DNA of 64,000 nt from an uncultured Lewinella sp. (GTDB taxonomy: Bacteria > Bacteroidota > Bacteroidia > Chitinophagales > Saprospiraceae), in contig CAJXPD010000013.1 of NCBI GenBank assembly GCA_913057785.1, forward strand, positions 1-64,000, written 5' to 3'. This document shows, in pieces, positions 26,280 through 35,851 of the stretch (the first letter of the stretch is position 1; each line of letters begins with the position of its first letter). Under the pieces are notes generated by a model. The model saw only the letters and a list, made by a program, of their open reading frames with translations. It was not told the origin of the DNA and made no database searches. The position numbers and the translations under genes are program-made.

Positions 26280-28655
26280 ATGAAGACTTATTCGCTCCTC
26301 CTGTTCGGCCTCCTCTGTTGTTCGCTTTCCCTGCCAGGTCAAAGAACGCTTTCCGGGGTAGTAAAGGCAGCAGACAATAAAGAGAGGCTACCATTCGCAG
26401 ATATCATCGTAAAGGGAAGTCAACAGGGTACCACGACAAATGTGGATGGCTACTTTTCGTTGATAGGTGTCCCAGAATCCGCTCTGACCCTCCAAGTACT
26501 ATATGTTGGTTACACGCCCATTGAAGTTCAGGTTGAAGCGGGAACTACTAATGTCAAGAACTTGATCATTGAACTATCTTCTGGGGTTATTCTAGAGGAA
26601 GTGGTGGTATCGGACAAATCATTTAAGGTGATGAATGCCTCGGAAGGGATCAGCACGGTACAATTATCCCCTGCTCAGCTGGCTTTATTACCAAATGTAG
26701 GCGAGGTAGATATCTTTCGGTCTCTCCAGTTGCTTCCCGGTGTTAGTGGAAGTAATGAAAGCTCTTCGGGACTATTCGTGCGAGGCGGTACCCCGGATCA
26801 AAACCTCGTATTGTTTGACGGGATGACGGTGTATAATGTGGACCACTTTTTCGGTTTTTTCTCGGCCTTCAATGCCGATGCGGTCAAGGATGTGAAACTA
26901 TTTAAAGGGGCTTTCCCGGCAAAATACGGTGGGCGATTGTCCAGTGTGGTAGATTTGACTGGCAAAACGGGTGATCCTAACAAATTGCATGGGAGCGTAG
27001 GACTCAATCTCCTGAATGCCAAAGCCAGTGTGCAAATTCCTTTATTTAAGAAGGGGTCGCTTTCATTCAGCGGCCGACGATCCTACACAGATATCATTAG
27101 GAGCGATTTGTACAAGAATATTTTTAACGTTTTTACCCAAACGAATCGTCCTCCAGAGATCGAAGGATTGGAAGTCAATACCGTTGAACCGGACTTCTAT
27201 TTTTTTGATTTCAATAGCAAATTGAGTTTCAATCCCACCGAAAAGGATGTAATCGCTTTTTCATTTTATACTGGCGCAGATCATCTAGTCGAATTCAACG
27301 ATATCCGCTTAGAAAGAGGAATGGAGCCGACCATACTCATTGAACTAGATGTGGATGAAAATAGAGATTGGGGTAATACGGGCTTTAGTAGTAAATGGTC
27401 GCGTCAATGGGGGGCGAAATGGTATTCCAATCTATTGGTTGCCAATTCCAATTACTTCAGCGAATACAAACGAGATGTAGATATCTTGGTTACCCTGGTG
27501 GAGCGAGACACAGTGGTGGTAGATCGTAATACCTTGGGCTTTGAGGACAATGATGTACGGGACCTTACCCTCCGCTTGGATAATGAACTACAACTCACGG
27601 GTAAACATAAACTCGAATTCGGACTTTGGGCCACGCTAGCTGAAGTGGATTATAAATTTGTTCGGGATGATACGCTTACGATTCTGGATTTGCAGCAAGA
27701 GGCTCAGTACTATGCGGCCTATTTGTCGGATACCTGGGAGCCGATTCCCGAATTATCCATCAGTGCTGGGATCCGCGGGACTTACTATGATTTGAGTGAG
27801 GAAATATACTGGGCTCCCCGTTTTTCTTTTCAATACAATCTTACAGATCGCATTAGACTTAAAGGCGGGTATGGGAAACACTATCAATTCGTCAACCGGA
27901 TCGTCAACGAAAATGTAACCGAAGGCTCCAGAGATTTTTGGCTGCTAGCGGATGATGACCTCGTAAAGGTGAGTAGTGCGGAGCATTATGTGCTTGGGGC
28001 TGCCTATGAAACGGGTGATTATATCTTCGATGTGGAGGCTTATCGAAAGGATTTGTCCAATTTGGCGGAATTTTCACTGCGGTTTCAAAGGAATGATATC
28101 GATCTAGATCAACTCTTCTTCCTGGGTACGGGATATGCGCAAGGCATTGAATTCCTGTTGCAGAAAAAAAGAGGGGCTTATACAGGCTGGGCGACCTATA
28201 CCCTAGCGAGAGTACGTAATAACTTCCCAGGAATAAATAATGGTTTTGAATTTTCGGCCTTGCATGACCAGCGGCACGAGTTCAAAACGGTACATTCCTA
28301 TGAATACGACAATTGGCGCTTGGCTGCCACTTTTGTCTTTGCCTCTGGCAAGCCCTTTACGGAACCAGCCGGGCAATATTCCATTGAACTACTAGACGGA
28401 GAAGTGAACAACTACATCAGTGTAGGAGCTAAAAATGCATCGCGCTTACCTGCCTATCATCGCTTGGATATCTCGGCACATTATGTGGAGAAAATTGGCA
28501 AATATGAGATGGATTTTGGTTTGTCGATCTTCAACTTCTATGATCGACAAAATACTTGGTATCGGGAGTATGATTTTACAGATAAACCACCGGTGATTTC
28601 TGAAGTCCGATATCTAGGTATGACGCCAAATGTCAGCGCTCAAATCAAATTCTAA
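26280..28655 (+). CDS. TonB-dependent receptor (carboxypeptidase-regulatory N-domain)
   Basis: The ATG at 26280 begins a normal signal peptide (MKTYSLLLFGLLCCSLSLPGQ). The earlier in-frame start at 26187 would put 31 non-signal residues in front. The 791-residue receptor has a carboxypeptidase-regulatory domain (about 22-110), a plug with RGGTPDQNLVLFDGMTVYN and PAKYGGRLSSV, and a beta barrel to the C-terminal Phe (VSAQIKF). It parallels the receptor at 15374 in the plug region, so the two are paralogues. A DUF4249 lipoprotein gene follows 47 bp downstream. Confidence 0.88.
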   Translation: MKTYSLLLFGLLCCSLSLPGQRTLSGVVKAADNKERLPFADIIVKGSQQGTTTNVDGYFSLIGVPESALTLQVLYVGYTPIEVQVEAGTTNVKNLIIELSSGVILEEVVVSDKSFKVMNASEGISTVQLSPAQLALLPNVGEVDIFRSLQLLPGVSGSNESSSGLFVRGGTPDQNLVLFDGMTVYNVDHFFGFFSAFNADAVKDVKLFKGAFPAKYGGRLSSVVDLTGKTGDPNKLHGSVGLNLLNAKASVQIPLFKKGSLSFSGRRSYTDIIRSDLYKNIFNVFTQTNRPPEIEGLEVNTVEPDFYFFDFNSKLSFNPTEKDVIAFSFYTGADHLVEFNDIRLERGMEPTILIELDVDENRDWGNTGFSSKWSRQWGAKWYSNLLVANSNYFSEYKRDVDILVTLVERDTVVVDRNTLGFEDNDVRDLTLRLDNELQLTGKHKLEFGLWATLAEVDYKFVRDDTLTILDLQQEAQYYAAYLSDTWEPIPELSISAGIRGTYYDLSEEIYWAPRFSFQYNLTDRIRLKGGYGKHYQFVNRIVNENVTEGSRDFWLLADDDLVKVSSAEHYVLGAAYETGDYIFDVEAYRKDLSNLAEFSLRFQRNDIDLDQLFFLGTGYAQGIEFLLQKKRGAYTGWATYTLARVRNNFPGINNGFEFSALHDQRHEFKTVHSYEYDNWRLAATFVFASGKPFTEPAGQYSIELLDGEVNNYISVGAKNASRLPAYHRLDISAHYVEKIGKYEMDFGLSIFNFYDRQNTWYREYDFTDKPPVISEVRYLGMTPNVSAQIKF

Positions 28656-28702
28656 AGGAGGTCAGTCGATCAGTATTAGACTGTGAATTGAATCAAAAAC
28701 AC

Positions 28703-29542
28703 ATGAAAAAGTCCATTCTATATATATTGTTGCTAAGCCTCGTGTTTTCCGCTTGCGAAGAAGAAAACCTAAACAATATAGCTGAAAACCAATTTGTGGT
28801 CGAGGCATTTCTTTATGCAAATGAACCTATCGACGATATTCGGATTAAAACCACGTTCCCACTCGCGGATGAAGAAGATACATCAACCCCCATCAATGAT
28901 GCTGAAGTTACTTTAATCAAGGGAGGACAGCGGTACGCCTTGGAGCCTGTTGGAGAGGATGGATTCTATTATTATCCAGGCAATGATGTCCAGGTAGAAA
29001 CGGGTGATCTCTTTCAACTGGAAGTGCTGCACAATGGTATTACCGCCAGAGCAGAAACCATTGTTCCGACACCTACTACCGGGCTACAGATTTCTCAAGA
29101 TTCTATCAAGGTTCCGCAGCTACCGCTGAGTGCTGGTCGAGAAGCTATTGTGGCGGCCATTCGAACATTCCTATTGAGTTCTAGTATTAGAGCGGATTGG
29201 GATAACCCGGATCAAGACCTCTATTTTATGGTAGTGGAAAGCGTAAAAGATACCATTGATCCAATATTTCCTGGTCCGGTCTTAGATGCCTTAGAACGCT
29301 TTAGGTTTGTTTCAGAGCCCACAGACGAGGCATCCTTGGAGTTCTTAGCAGGAACCTTGGTGTCCTTTGGGACTTATGCAGTTAAGGTGTACCATATCAA
29401 CCAAGAGTATGCACAGTTATACGAAAACCGGCAGCAAGATTCACGAGACCTAAACGAACCTCCTTCTAATGTGCAGAATGCACTAGGCGTTTTTTCCGCC
29501 TTTAATAGTCAAGAAACTTTTTTCGAGGTGGTGCGGGAGTAG
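28703..29542 (+). CDS. DUF4249 family lipoprotein
   Basis: The ATG at 28703 gives a clear lipoprotein signal (LLLSLVFSAC, lipobox FSAC). A TTG five codons upstream is ignored. The 279-residue protein shows the DUF4249 pattern: FVVEAFLYANEPI, then DAEVTLIKGGQRY, a YYYPGNDVQVETG strand and a terminal LGVFSAFNSQ. It is the accessory lipoprotein of the preceding TonB receptor by position and family habit. It is shorter than the paralogue at 18127 and lacks that protein's C-terminal cysteines. Confidence 0.85.
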   Translation: MKKSILYILLLSLVFSACEEENLNNIAENQFVVEAFLYANEPIDDIRIKTTFPLADEEDTSTPINDAEVTLIKGGQRYALEPVGEDGFYYYPGNDVQVETGDLFQLEVLHNGITARAETIVPTPTTGLQISQDSIKVPQLPLSAGREAIVAAIRTFLLSSSIRADWDNPDQDLYFMVVESVKDTIDPIFPGPVLDALERFRFVSEPTDEASLEFLAGTLVSFGTYAVKVYHINQEYAQLYENRQQDSRDLNEPPSNVQNALGVFSAFNSQETFFEVVRE

Positions 29543-29556
29543 GATCTTTAGGTAGG

Positions 29557-30366
29557 TTACTTTTTCCATAGCCCCAGGAACCGCCGCCAGAAGTCTAGTA
29601 GGCCGTTTTTCGGCACCACTTGCTGGATGATGGCCTGTAAACCTTCTTCAGAGATTGTAATCTCCTTCTTTTCTCGGTCACTTACAATGATGCCGGTCTG
29701 GCCTGGGACATTGGACGGTACTTCTTCGAATTTACTAATGACTTGCATGACTTCAAGAATGCGATTCCCGTCTCCATAAGGATCAAATAAAGCGACCGGA
29801 AGCGGAGCATATTGTGGACTGGAAAGTATATAATTACTGAAGAAATAAGGATCTAGTACGCCAAACTCTTCTCCAAAGGTTAAGGGCACTTCGATGTGTT
29901 GTTCGGTGGACTGATGAGTAAAGGCACAATGAAAACCATGAATCCGGAAAGCCCATTCTTGCATCTTTCCGGTTGTGGGATAAGCTTTCTGGAGATAGGC
30001 ATTCAGGCCGACTAAAGGGAACTCGGGGGTGAATGGAATATTATGTGTATCGATTAATTGCTTAATTAAGCTCTCAGCAAGCTGGCCATAATCCTTGGCA
30101 CATTGCTCGAAGAAATCCTGGTGAGCGTGTACCTCATCATCGGTGATGAGCTTCAAACATTGGATGATGGGTGCTGAGGTATGGATAGCTACGGAAAAAT
30201 CGGGGAGACTATGTTTCCATTTAGCACCAATCAGCTCTCGTTCATTTGCTACAGCATCACTAAAAACAAATTTCCAGTTGATTCCCCTGGGGAGATCAGC
30301 TAATGCATCGATACTAGGTAGATCGGACAATTCCTGGATCGGAGTAAGTCTTTCTTTAGGCTCCAT
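29557..30366 (-). CDS. Conserved hypothetical protein, possibly DUF6896-like
   Basis: The start MEPKERLTPIQ at 30366 is preferred; the open frame extends to 30567 but that part overlaps the well-supported GyrI-like gene. The 269-residue protein is cytoplasmic and has no signal peptide. It carries WAFRIHGFHCAFTHQSTEQHIEVPL and ALFDPYGDGNRILEV, which recall DUF6896-type proteins, but I am not sure of the family. Its first 11 bp overlap the end of the upstream gene, so the two are translationally coupled. Confidence 0.65.
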   Translation of the reverse strand: MEPKERLTPIQELSDLPSIDALADLPRGINWKFVFSDAVANERELIGAKWKHSLPDFSVAIHTSAPIIQCLKLITDDEVHAHQDFFEQCAKDYGQLAESLIKQLIDTHNIPFTPEFPLVGLNAYLQKAYPTTGKMQEWAFRIHGFHCAFTHQSTEQHIEVPLTFGEEFGVLDPYFFSNYILSSPQYAPLPVALFDPYGDGNRILEVMQVISKFEEVPSNVPGQTGIIVSDREKKEITISEEGLQAIIQQVVPKNGLLDFWRRFLGLWKK

Positions 30367-30844
30367 CGGTTCTTGGTTTGATCGGAACCCAGTACTCCTC
30401 ATCAGGTTCTGGGTTGTTTTTAATCCCCTTTGGGTCCAAGCGCTCAAAGTGTGGCCGATCATCCAATTGAAAGCTGGAGTTGGGCATCCATTGTCCGAAT
30501 ATGTACTGGAAAATATTTGGGTCAGTTTTCCCATCCGCTGTCCTGAAAACAGCGTAGTCTCCTCCAACCAAATGAAAAACCTCCATTCCTTCGGGAATTT
30601 CCTTCACCTCTTCCACTTCTACCGCAGCCCATTTAGCAAAGGTGTTGGCAGGACTGAAACTTTCAAAATAGCCATCAGGGTACACACGTAGATCATATAC
30701 AATATGATCTTTTAGCTGGTTGATTTCTTTACGCTTGGGCATAAAGGAGCTAAACAAAGCCCCCGTGCTGTTCTTTACCAAAGACATCTTTTGTTGTTGT
30801 CCAATCAATATTCTAGGAGCAAGCGTTTCGTATCTAGGTTGCAT
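30356..30844 (-). CDS. GyrI-like effector-binding domain protein
   Basis: This 162-residue protein is a stand-alone GyrI-like/AraC effector-binding domain: MQPRYETLAPRILIGQQ at the start, VYPDGYFESFSPANTF in the middle, and the terminal glutamate-bearing NNPEPDEEYWVPIK. Such domains bind hydrophobic small molecules or gyrase inhibitors. There is no DNA-binding domain. Its stop overlaps the next gene's start by 11 bp. Confidence 0.8.
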   Translation of the reverse strand: MQPRYETLAPRILIGQQQKMSLVKNSTGALFSSFMPKRKEINQLKDHIVYDLRVYPDGYFESFSPANTFAKWAAVEVEEVKEIPEGMEVFHLVGGDYAVFRTADGKTDPNIFQYIFGQWMPNSSFQLDDRPHFERLDPKGIKNNPEPDEEYWVPIKPRTDGA

Positions 30845-31185
30845 ATCTACGGATTGTTAGCTGACAATATCGGAGTTAATTTTGGCTCGCGCAATAGGGT
30901 TCCTGCTTAGCGTAAATAGCAATGGAGGAGAACAACAGATAAGGATTTGTATCAAGGAATCGGTCGCTTTTCCATCAGGAAAAAGTATATTGCGCATCGC
31001 TCTCAAATTAACTTCTTCTACACCCAAATTTGTAATATTGATGACTGGACCTAACAATCAGATTTCGGCTGAGCCAAACATGTCGTATCTTAGGTATACG
31101 TTGACCGTGACTTATCGCAGAAATATAGATCTACAGTTTAAAGATCAAATCATTATTCCATTCTGAGATAAATGATCGCGCTATT
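30845..31185. other. Intergenic stretch without recognised feature
   Basis: The 341 bp lie between divergent genes. A 94-codon plus-strand frame here has only a TTG start and no family resemblance, and a 66-codon minus-strand frame is equally unconvincing. I see no terminator and no consensus promoter for either neighbour. Confidence 0.5.
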
Positions 31186-32442
31186 ATGGGAAAGGCAAGC
31201 CTCTCTTTTTTGTTGATCGTCTGCATAGTTCTGGAAGGACTCTGTAATACGCTCTTTATCAATGATGATGAGTTATACGATGTTGCTACGGCTAGCACCA
31301 CTTACTTTGTAGTTGGAATCCTCATTGCTCTCCTCCCTTTGATGCCGACTAAGGCAGGTACTACTTGGATGATCTCTACCCGAATCACGAAGGGTATTCT
31401 CTTCCTTGGTTTAGGCTTGATTGGGCTATTTCTCTATGTTGAAGCTAGTGCCGTTTTTGAGAAGGTTCCCGTTGACTACCGTTGGGCGGACATGCTTCCC
31501 ATTATGAAGATCATGTGTGAACGGCTGGTCGCGGGTAAATCCGTATATGCCAATATTGAGCAGATTTGGGGCGGGATAGAGCCCATTTATTTGCCCGCCA
31601 TCTGGTTGCCTTTGCTTCCTGCCACTCTAATGGAAGTGGATGTGCGCTGGACTGCCATGTTGTTATTTATGGGGGCACTCATATTTTGTGTGTTTACTCG
31701 ACCCAAATCACAGCTCTCCCGTCAGCAGCATTTCCGTTCTATACTCGTATTGGTACCTCTGATTATCTTGGTTCATCACTGGATGATCTATGAGTCCCGC
31801 TTCTTTTCTATGACAGAGGAGAGTATCGTGGTCTTCTACTATCTGTTTCTAGCTTATGGTATAGCCCGTAAGAATCCCATTTTAATTGCGCTGGGACTGA
31901 GTCTGTGCATGCTGAGTCGCTACTCCTTGGCCCTTTGGGCAGTGGTTTATGTATTGTACGAGCTAGTATTGGGTGACCGTAGAGCAGCGTTCCGGATCAT
32001 CTGGATCGGTGGTAGTTTTTCACTATTCCTTTTGGTCGTCACGCAAGCTATTTGGCATCTAGATATCTTTCTAGGACTCCCATCCAATTACCTAGATGCC
32101 ATTGTCAACGAAGAGCATAAGTTTGGGGCGCTTGTCCAGGATGGCTTGGGCTTAGCCAAGTTCTACGAGTATGATCAACTTCCGCGATTGAATCGACTTT
32201 TCCTGATTTCAGCTATTTCGGCTCCACTACTTTCTTTTACCATTTATCACTTCTTCAAATCTCGTCTGAATAAGGAGTTATTCCTCCTTTGCTCCCTCAA
32301 GCTGACTTTGGTGTTGTTCTACAATACCTTGATCATGCCCTTTGTGTATTTATTCTTCACCTCTACCCTATTTTCAATTGCCATCCTCAACTTCTATCTG
32401 AATTATGACCCTTCACCTTCTAAGACTGTCCAGCAAGCTTGA
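31186..32442 (+). CDS. Polytopic membrane protein, GT-C-like
   Basis: The 418-residue protein has about ten transmembrane helices. The first large extracytoplasmic loop carries VDYRWADMLPIMKIMCERLVAGKSVY and then YLPAIWLPLLPA. This acidic/aromatic loop followed by a YxP...LPLLP helix is the general architecture of GT-C (GT87/DUF2029-like) mannosyl- or arabinosyltransferases. No family-specific motif was confirmed, so an undefined membrane protein remains possible. Confidence 0.6.
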   Translation: MGKASLSFLLIVCIVLEGLCNTLFINDDELYDVATASTTYFVVGILIALLPLMPTKAGTTWMISTRITKGILFLGLGLIGLFLYVEASAVFEKVPVDYRWADMLPIMKIMCERLVAGKSVYANIEQIWGGIEPIYLPAIWLPLLPATLMEVDVRWTAMLLFMGALIFCVFTRPKSQLSRQQHFRSILVLVPLIILVHHWMIYESRFFSMTEESIVVFYYLFLAYGIARKNPILIALGLSLCMLSRYSLALWAVVYVLYELVLGDRRAAFRIIWIGGSFSLFLLVVTQAIWHLDIFLGLPSNYLDAIVNEEHKFGALVQDGLGLAKFYEYDQLPRLNRLFLISAISAPLLSFTIYHFFKSRLNKELFLLCSLKLTLVLFYNTLIMPFVYLFFTSTLFSIAILNFYLNYDPSPSKTVQQA

Positions 32443-32555
32443 TCTAGACCATGAGCTGATTTAAAAATTTCAGGTCAAGTCTACTAGGTTTTAGGATTAG
32501 AAAGCTTAGCGATTATCTTTAGCCATTTCTTTGTTCACATAACTAAGTTTATCGC

Positions 32556-33065
32556 ATGGGAATCGATGAGATTATCCTGGAATTGCAGACCAATGGAGAA
32601 GCTTTTAGGCATTTGCTTAGCGGGGTTTCACCCGAGCTGGCATCTTGGAAACCAGCCCCAGATTCTTGGTGTTTGCTGGAAATCATTTGCCACCTCCACG
32701 ATGTCGAAGGAGAGGACTTCCGAGATCGTCTCCGTCATACCCTAGAAACACCTGATGAGGTCATGCCGTCTATCTTCCCCACTGAATGGGTGATCGAAAG
32801 AAAGTACATGGAACAGGATTTTTCGACGACCTTGAATGCTTTCCTGGCCGACCGAGAGCAGTCTATCCAATGGTTGACTTCCCTACAGGATCCGAAATGG
32901 GATAATGTATATCAACATCCCGAATTCGGTCCGCTTTCCGCCCAATTGTTTTTACACAATTGGCTGGTACATGACTTTCTGCACATCCGGCAAATCCTGA
33001 AGGTCAAGTACGCCTACCTGGAGCAAAGCGCGCCCATTGATTTGACGTATGCGGGAAACTGGTAG
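32556..33065 (+). CDS. DinB family protein
   Basis: The 169-residue four-helix-bundle protein shows the DinB_2 pattern: KPAPDSWCLLEIICHLHDVE with the first metal-ligand His, and HDFLHIRQILK with the other two. DinB-superfamily members bind a metal and include bacillithiol/mycothiol transferases and nucleases. The exact reaction is unknown. A near-consensus -7 element TATCTTTA lies at 32514-32521. It is convergent with the next gene at a 15-bp distance. Confidence 0.85.
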   Translation: MGIDEIILELQTNGEAFRHLLSGVSPELASWKPAPDSWCLLEIICHLHDVEGEDFRDRLRHTLETPDEVMPSIFPTEWVIERKYMEQDFSTTLNAFLADREQSIQWLTSLQDPKWDNVYQHPEFGPLSAQLFLHNWLVHDFLHIRQILKVKYAYLEQSAPIDLTYAGNW

Positions 33066-33080
33066 GCTGGCCTGCTAAGT

Positions 33081-33833
33081 TTATTGACAGCGGGCTCCAC
33101 CTTGTTGTAGGGAAAAATTACCGAGTCCTTGTAGCACGATCTTATTGTTTACCACCTTAATCGGGGTCATTTGGCTAGCGCCTTGAAGAGAGAATTGGAA
33201 ATAGCTGATTCCTCCTCGATCTACGACATTCCAATTGAAGGCACCTTCAAAGGCGAAGTTTCGAGGGTCCGTGATGTCAATTCCTCCAACACTTCCGCCT
33301 CCTCCGCTGATGGAGTAATTGTAAGCGATTCCATTGGGGCAAAAATGGATGACTTGGGTGTTTTGGACAAAAATCTGCCCCCCGGACTGTGTGGTGGTGG
33401 CATACAATATATTACCACTTAAAATCTGTTTCCATTGATCGACTGCTGACAATTGACCTGACCTCATTTCATTAGTTTGGCTGGTGTGATGGGGTTCCTC
33501 CTCCTCCTGTTGGGCATTTCCCATTTGGAACCCACCGCCCATCAGCATGACTTGGAAGTGTTGATCCATCTCCTGTGAGAATTCGGCCGGTGCATCCAGG
33601 AATTCTTCGATACATTCTTGCGTTAGTGTCCTTATGTAGGTCTGATCGTTCAATAGTGCGGGATTTTCGCCTTCCATTTCAATGTTGGTATACGCTAGGA
33701 AGTGCTTATACTTCAGTTGGTGTTGCCCAGCAGTGTAGAGCACGTCATCAGCTTGTAATTGTTGCGCTACGGTCTGGCTGCTTGAGCAGAGCAAGAGAGA
33801 AAAGGACAATAGAGAAAAAAGAAGGGATCGCAT
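33081..33833 (-). CDS. Secreted hypothetical protein
   Basis: The 250-residue protein has a signal peptide (LFSLLSFSLLLCSSSQTVA). The first 110 mature residues are helical and acidic with QQLQADDVLYTAG and a Met/Gly/Gln linker (MGGGFQMGNAQQEEEEPHH). The C-terminal 110 residues are beta-rich (HFCPNGIAYNYSISGGGG, FNWNVVDRGGISYFQFSL). This second half looks like the lipocalin-like small beta domain often found in Bacteroidota secreted proteins. Function unknown; no operon partner. Confidence 0.65.
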   Translation of the reverse strand: MRSLLFSLLSFSLLLCSSSQTVAQQLQADDVLYTAGQHQLKYKHFLAYTNIEMEGENPALLNDQTYIRTLTQECIEEFLDAPAEFSQEMDQHFQVMLMGGGFQMGNAQQEEEEPHHTSQTNEMRSGQLSAVDQWKQILSGNILYATTTQSGGQIFVQNTQVIHFCPNGIAYNYSISGGGGSVGGIDITDPRNFAFEGAFNWNVVDRGGISYFQFSLQGASQMTPIKVVNNKIVLQGLGNFSLQQGGARCQ

Positions 33834-33961
33834 AGAATTGTGGGATTTGACGATATGATTAATGGAGGGTCATACACCTACCTGTGTATTGAGAAAGGAA
33901 ATTGTCCTCCAAAAAAGAAATGAAAGCCATTTCTGTAATCCCGAGTGACGCTAATCAAGGT

Positions 33962-34864
33962 CTAAACAGCATCCGTTACTAATTTATATCCTACGCCTCG
34001 GATATTGACGATCTTAACGCTTTCATCCGCTTCGAACTTCTTACGTAGTTTGGAGATAAATACATCTAAAGTTCTCCCAATGTAGGCTCCTTCATCCCCC
34101 CAAACTTTTCGAAGAATGACTTCTCTTTCCAGTGGAACATTCACAGCAGTGTTAAGTAAAGCAAGGAGCTCAGCTTCTTTGTTGGATAGTTCTACCTGTT
34201 GATCTCTATAGGAAAGTAATCTGTTTTTGGTATCGAAGGTCGAGGCGCCAATAGAGATTAAATTTGGGTTGTTGGGCGGGCGATTCCTTCTAAGAATAAA
34301 AAAACCAACAAGCCCTAGAAAGCCAAGAATGGGGAGAATGAAGCGGGTGACATTTGATGGGCTATTGTCTGTAGACAATTCCGCCATTTCCTCCGTTAGG
34401 GTGTTTTCATTGGATTGGGCTTGAAAACTGAAGCTATCTAAAATAGTGATGTGTAGTTTATAAGAACCCACTGGATATGCCCTTCCGATACAAGGAATCA
34501 TATCAGGGTAAGCATTTCGGATCACATAGCCATATACTACTTCCTGTGTTTGACCGTTCACCATTTCAACCAGGTAGTCAGGTGCAATGTTGGATTCGTT
34601 CATGACACGATCAATGACATTGACCAGATCACGTGGATCAAAACCGAATTCAAATTCGAAGGAGATCTGATATTGTTGATCAACTTGCTCAATCGGCAGC
34701 ACTCGTGAAGTACTATCGCCCCAACACTTCAACAGCTCGTGTCCAATCAAACGCATAGCTACAGCCGTACGTTTCTCGCTGATATCTGTACTAGAGGAGG
34801 CTTGTGCTCCCAAGGGAATACAGCCCACTAATACCACAAATACCAGATATTTACAACGATCCAT
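33962..34864 (-). CDS. Membrane-anchored winged-helix transcriptional regulator
   Basis: The 300-residue form starts at MDRCKYLVF (34864). An in-frame ATG at 34882 would sit only 5 bp after the -7 element, leaving no leader. Architecture: signal peptide (1-22), periplasmic domain (about 23-170), one transmembrane helix (about 171-191, FILPILGFLGLVGFFIL then RRNR) and an OmpR/PhoB-type winged helix (about 205-298, LSNKEAELLALL, REVILRKVWG, TLDVFISKLRKKF, VNIRGVGYKLV). This is a one-component signalling protein with the opposite topology to ToxR/CadC. The periplasmic part has two Cys-flanked segments. It is divergent from the TonB-C-like gene. Confidence 0.83.
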   Translation of the reverse strand: MDRCKYLVFVVLVGCIPLGAQASSSTDISEKRTAVAMRLIGHELLKCWGDSTSRVLPIEQVDQQYQISFEFEFGFDPRDLVNVIDRVMNESNIAPDYLVEMVNGQTQEVVYGYVIRNAYPDMIPCIGRAYPVGSYKLHITILDSFSFQAQSNENTLTEEMAELSTDNSPSNVTRFILPILGFLGLVGFFILRRNRPPNNPNLISIGASTFDTKNRLLSYRDQQVELSNKEAELLALLNTAVNVPLEREVILRKVWGDEGAYIGRTLDVFISKLRKKFEADESVKIVNIRGVGYKLVTDAV

Positions 34865-34886
34865 CAACTGTTCTTTACTCATGCTG

Positions 34887-34894
34887 CAAATCTA
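34887..34894 (-). promoter_or_regulatory. -7 element of the winged-helix regulator gene
   Basis: On the minus strand TAGATTTG matches TAnnTTTG. It ends 5 bp before the ATG at 34882 and 22 bp before the ATG at 34864, which favours the downstream start. Confidence 0.45.
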
Positions 34895-34990
34895 TTGGTT
34901 TATGATAGCTATTGCCTGTCTCAACACTCATTTTACCCCCAATTTACACTAATTTACATTTGTTTAGGGAAGATCAGCGGGGTATGGTAC

Positions 34991-34998
34991 TACCTTTG
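34991..34998 (+). promoter_or_regulatory. -7 element of the TonB-C-like gene
   Basis: TACCTTTG matches TAnnTTTG and lies about 58 bp upstream of the ATG at 35057. No TTG is found at the usual distance. The 10-bp tandem AATTTACA (34941 and 34951) lies just upstream and could bind the divergent regulator. Confidence 0.45.
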
Positions 34999-35056
34999 AG
35001 TCTGTACTTATACAGGAATTGTACGTATTTCGATTATTGTTGGTTAATATTGTTAC

Positions 35057-35812
35057 ATGAAAACTTACCTAGCCTTACCGATGCTGCTACTGTTAGGGCT
35101 TTCCCATACTGGAATAGCACAACATGACTTCCCTATAGAAGTAGAATATGAAGTCAATAAGGTCTATCCTCCTTTGTCTATTGGGAAGGCCGAACTCCAG
35201 GAAGTTCAGACCCTGCTAGACCTCAATAAGCATTACAAGGCTTCCTGGATCCGGGAATATCTGGCCGTGGAGGTGGTGACCATCCAAGGCGGGAAAGTGC
35301 GAAAAGCTGTGGGAAATAATGAATGGTTTAATTCGGAGCAAAAGGAACTCATGAGCCGTGCGGACGTGCACGAGGAGATTGTGGTGAATGTCGAATACAT
35401 CCCAGAAAACACGTTGAAGCATAATGATCCAAAAGATCTAAGTTTTGCCGTAAGGATAAATCCCGATAAAGAGGCGGCCTTTCCCGGTGGACAAGTAGAG
35501 CTACTCCGTTATCTCAAGTTGAATGCCATTGATAAGATTCCCGAAGGGACGTTCAAAGGCTATGCCCTCACCGTCATCCAATTTACGGTAGACGAAGAAG
35601 GCCGCATCATTGATGCGCAAAACTTCTGGCCATCAGAAAATGAAAAAATAGACAAGCTCCTGCTGGAAACGATCTGCAATATGCCCAACTGGGAGCCTGC
35701 CCAATATACCAATGGCCGAAAAGTCAGGCAAGACTTGGCATTGACCGTTGGGAATATGGAAAACTGCGCTGTTAATATGATCAACATAGGGAAAGGCCCT
35801 GCCAGCAATTAA
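35057..35812 (+). CDS. Secreted protein with TonB C-terminal-like domain
   Basis: The 251-residue protein has a signal peptide (about 1-21, LPMLLLLGLSHTGIAQ). Residues about 155-245 resemble a TonB C-terminal domain: EGTFKGYALTVIQFTVDEEGRIIDAQ, then CNMPNWEPAQYTNGRKVRQDLALTV. It lacks the N-terminal membrane anchor and proline-rich linker of a true energy transducer. Such free TonB-C domains in Bacteroidota may be decoys or interaction modules. It is divergent from, and possibly controlled by, the membrane-anchored regulator. Confidence 0.72.
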   Translation: MKTYLALPMLLLLGLSHTGIAQHDFPIEVEYEVNKVYPPLSIGKAELQEVQTLLDLNKHYKASWIREYLAVEVVTIQGGKVRKAVGNNEWFNSEQKELMSRADVHEEIVVNVEYIPENTLKHNDPKDLSFAVRINPDKEAAFPGGQVELLRYLKLNAIDKIPEGTFKGYALTVIQFTVDEEGRIIDAQNFWPSENEKIDKLLLETICNMPNWEPAQYTNGRKVRQDLALTVGNMENCAVNMINIGKGPASN

Positions 35813-35851
35813 TTAGCCTAAGTTGGATGAATGAGCGCAAAAAAAGAAGGT

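Noticed and set aside
28656-28663. AGGAGGTC, a Shine-Dalgarno-like sequence
   Set aside because: It is about 40 bp from the ATG at 28703, too far to act, and the genome does not seem to rely on such sites.
30882-31166. 94-codon plus-strand frame
   Set aside because: Its only start is TTG and the translation resembles no family.
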